A DNA stretch of 5,594 nucleotides, taken from positions 1 to 5,594 of the forward strand of contig JAICWX010000463.1 of the NCBI GenBank assembly GCA_025934635.1, read 5' to 3'. How positions within the stretch are numbered: position 1 is the stretch's first letter; the number at the start of each line of letters is the position of its first letter. Source of the stretch: Streptosporangiaceae bacterium. Its GTDB lineage: Bacteria; Actinomycetota; Actinomycetes; Streptosporangiales; Streptosporangiaceae. The position numbers were made by a program, and so were the translations under genes. The notes under the pieces are model-generated. The model saw only the letters and a program-made list of their open reading frames with translations, was not told where the DNA came from and did no database searches. Below are positions 4,438 through 5,594 of the stretch, in pieces.

Positions 4438-5594
4438 GTGAGGCGCCTGCTTCCTGCCGTGGCCGCCTGCCTGCTCGCGCTCTGCGGCCTGCCCCTGGCC
4501 GCCGGCCCCGTCCTCGCCGGCCCCGTCCTCGCCGGCCCTGGCCTCGCCGGCCCTGGCCTCGCCGGCCCTGGCCTCGCCGGCCCTGGCCTCGCCGGCCCTG
4601 GCCTCGCCGGCCCCGTCCTCGCCGGCCCTGGCCGGCTGGCTCCAGGCCCGGGGGAGTGGTGGTTCAGGACCTGGCAGGTGCGGCGGAAGGTGTGGCCGCT
4701 GTCCCGGGGCGCCGGGATCACGGTGGCCGAGGTGGACAGCGGCGTCCAGGCCGGCCTCCCGGACCTGCGCGGCGTCGTGCTGCCGGGGGTTGACCTGACC
4801 GGGCCGAGCCGCACCGGGGGCACCGACATCCAGGCCGGCGAGGACGGGCACGGTACCGCGATGGCGGTGATGATCGCCGGGCAGGGCCGGGGCACCGGCA
4901 CGGTGGGCATCGCGCCGCGGGCCAGGATCCTGCCGGTGATCGTGGGCGGCTCGGGCCCGCGGTCCGTGGCCACGGCGGCGGCCGGGATCCGGTACGCGGC
5001 CGCGCACGGCGCCCAGGTCATCGACCTGCCCTTCGGCATCGGGGTGACGTCGCCGGCCCGCTGCGACCCGGTGCTGCAGGCCGCCGTCGCCTACGCGCTC
5101 GGGCGCGACGTCGTCCTGATCGCCAGCGCGGGTAACACCAGCCTCTTCGCCGGGCCGGGCGAGCCTGCCTCCTGCGCGGGCGTGCTCGCGGTGGGCGGCA
5201 CCGAGCCGGACGGGACCCTGTGGCCCGGCAGCACCAGGGAACCGTACGTGGCCGTCGCGGCGCCGGCCGATCACATGGTCTACGTGGGCCGCGACGGGCG
5301 GTTCACCGCCACCGGCGCGGGCACCAGCTTCGCCGCCGCGCTCACCGCGGGGGCGGCGGCGCTCATCAGGTCCCGGTACCCGCACATGCCCTGGTACGAG
5401 GTGGACCAGCGGCTGACCGGCACGGCCACCCCGGCCGGGCACCCGGGGCCGGACGACGGCTACGGCGACGGGATCGTGAACCTGGCCCGGGCGGTGAACG
5501 CGTCCGCCTACCCGGTCCGTGCCGCGGCCCGCGATCCGCTCCTCACGCGCTACCGGGCCTGGCTGGCGACCCGCGCGGGCCGGGCCGTGGCCGC
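4438..5594 (+). CDS. Secreted mycosin-like S8 serine protease, 3' end outside window
   Basis: The open frame runs from GTG at 4438 to the right edge, giving about 385 residues without a stop. Residues 2-3 are RR, followed by a hydrophobic stretch (4-21) resembling a Sec signal peptide. An AGPVL/AGPGL pentapeptide repeat (22-66) comes next, then the subtilisin domain. The catalytic triad is Asp100 (VAEVDSGV), His138 (DGHGTA) and Ser297 (GTSFAAA), with oxyanion Asn233 (ASAGN). GIAP is at 157-160. Cys209 and Cys246 could form a disulfide. The RGAGITVAEVDSGV region resembles actinobacterial type VII secretion mycosins, which end in a membrane anchor; any anchor here would be past the window. No ESX genes are visible, so the ESX link is unproven and a general extracellular subtilase is possible. 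An in-frame stop at 4369-4371 limits the start to TTG 4372, GTG 4438 or GTG 4459. GTG 4438 was chosen because it begins right before the RR-hydrophobic segment; its only ribosome-site-like GAGG lies just 2 nt upstream, so the start is less certain than the protein. Confidence 0.88.
   Translation, partial: MRRLLPAVAACLLALCGLPLAAGPVLAGPVLAGPGLAGPGLAGPGLAGPGLAGPGLAGPVLAGPGRLAPGPGEWWFRTWQVRRKVWPLSRGAGITVAEVDSGVQAGLPDLRGVVLPGVDLTGPSRTGGTDIQAGEDGHGTAMAVMIAGQGRGTGTVGIAPRARILPVIVGGSGPRSVATAAAGIRYAAAHGAQVIDLPFGIGVTSPARCDPVLQAAVAYALGRDVVLIASAGNTSLFAGPGEPASCAGVLAVGGTEPDGTLWPGSTREPYVAVAAPADHMVYVGRDGRFTATGAGTSFAAALTAGAAALIRSRYPHMPWYEVDQRLTGTATPAGHPGPDDGYGDGIVNLARAVNASAYPVRAAARDPLLTRYRAWLATRAGRAVA
4501..4633 (+). 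repeat. 15-bp in-frame tandem repeat (AGPVL/AGPGL)
   Basis: Eight full 15-bp units (4501-4620) are followed by a ninth matching in its first 13 bases (4621-4633). Only two unit types occur: GCCGGCCCCGTCCTC (units 1, 2 and 8) and GCCGGCCCTGGCCTC (units 3-7 and the partial ninth), each identical between its copies. The identity suggests recent slippage or unequal exchange. Being a multiple of three, the repeat preserves frame and encodes AGPVL or AGPGL after the hydrophobic core of the protease signal peptide. Copy number probably varies between strains. Confidence 0.95.

Noticed and set aside
4459..4470. VAAC lipobox (residues 8-11) suggesting a lipoprotein.
   Set aside because: The Cys is at residue 11 after only about seven hydrophobic residues and the hydrophobic stretch continues beyond it, so lipoprotein processing is unlikely.
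4501..4633. CRISPR array or mobile-element terminal repeat.
   Set aside because: Units are contiguous 15-mers without spacers, in frame inside a coding sequence.
4375..5442. - strand open frame of 355 codons with an AGEAR-type repeat, and the + strand RRPWP-type frame at 4413-4793.
   Set aside because: Both are other-frame readings of the 15-bp repeat and the protease gene; the frame starting at 4438 has the full subtilisin triad.

Overview
The window is very GC-rich DNA, with G or C at nearly every third codon position and GTG used as a start codon alongside ATG. It encodes a protein of the DinB/mycothiol-dependent maleylpyruvate isomerase type and a mycosin-like subtilase. Together these point to a high-GC Actinomycetota chromosome; the genus cannot be named from the sequence. 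All recognisable genes are on the + strand.

Layout. Positions 1-185 are a non-coding leader. It holds a candidate promoter, two copies of an imperfect palindrome (TTGAC-N4-GTCCA) 22 bp apart, a perfect 16-bp hairpin with loop GGAGG, a perfect 15-bp tandem duplication that reuses part of the hairpin arm, and a strong Shine-Dalgarno. Positions 186-3702 carry three tightly spaced genes (gaps of 25 and 12 bp) that look like one operon: an NAD-type short-chain dehydrogenase/reductase, a saccharopine-dehydrogenase-like Rossmann oxidoreductase, and an AMP-forming acyl-CoA synthetase. Positions 3771-4364 encode a small DinB/MDMPI-fold protein with its metal-binding residues intact and no visible Shine-Dalgarno. 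After a short intergenic stretch with an inverted repeat, a secreted S8 serine protease starts at 4438 and runs off the right edge. Its signal-peptide/mature junction contains an in-frame 15-bp (pentapeptide AGPVL/AGPGL) tandem repeat.

Function. The first three genes fit activation of a carboxylic acid to its CoA thioester plus two nicotinamide-dependent redox steps, as in lipid, steroid, terpenoid or aromatic acid metabolism. The substrate is not readable from the sequence. The MDMPI-like gene may be independent, and the protease is probably a separate unit. No mobile element, CRISPR array, tRNA, rRNA or recognisable defence system is present. The best candidates for something undescribed are the structured operator/leader before the operon, the operon's unknown pathway, and the repeat-bearing N-terminus of the protease.
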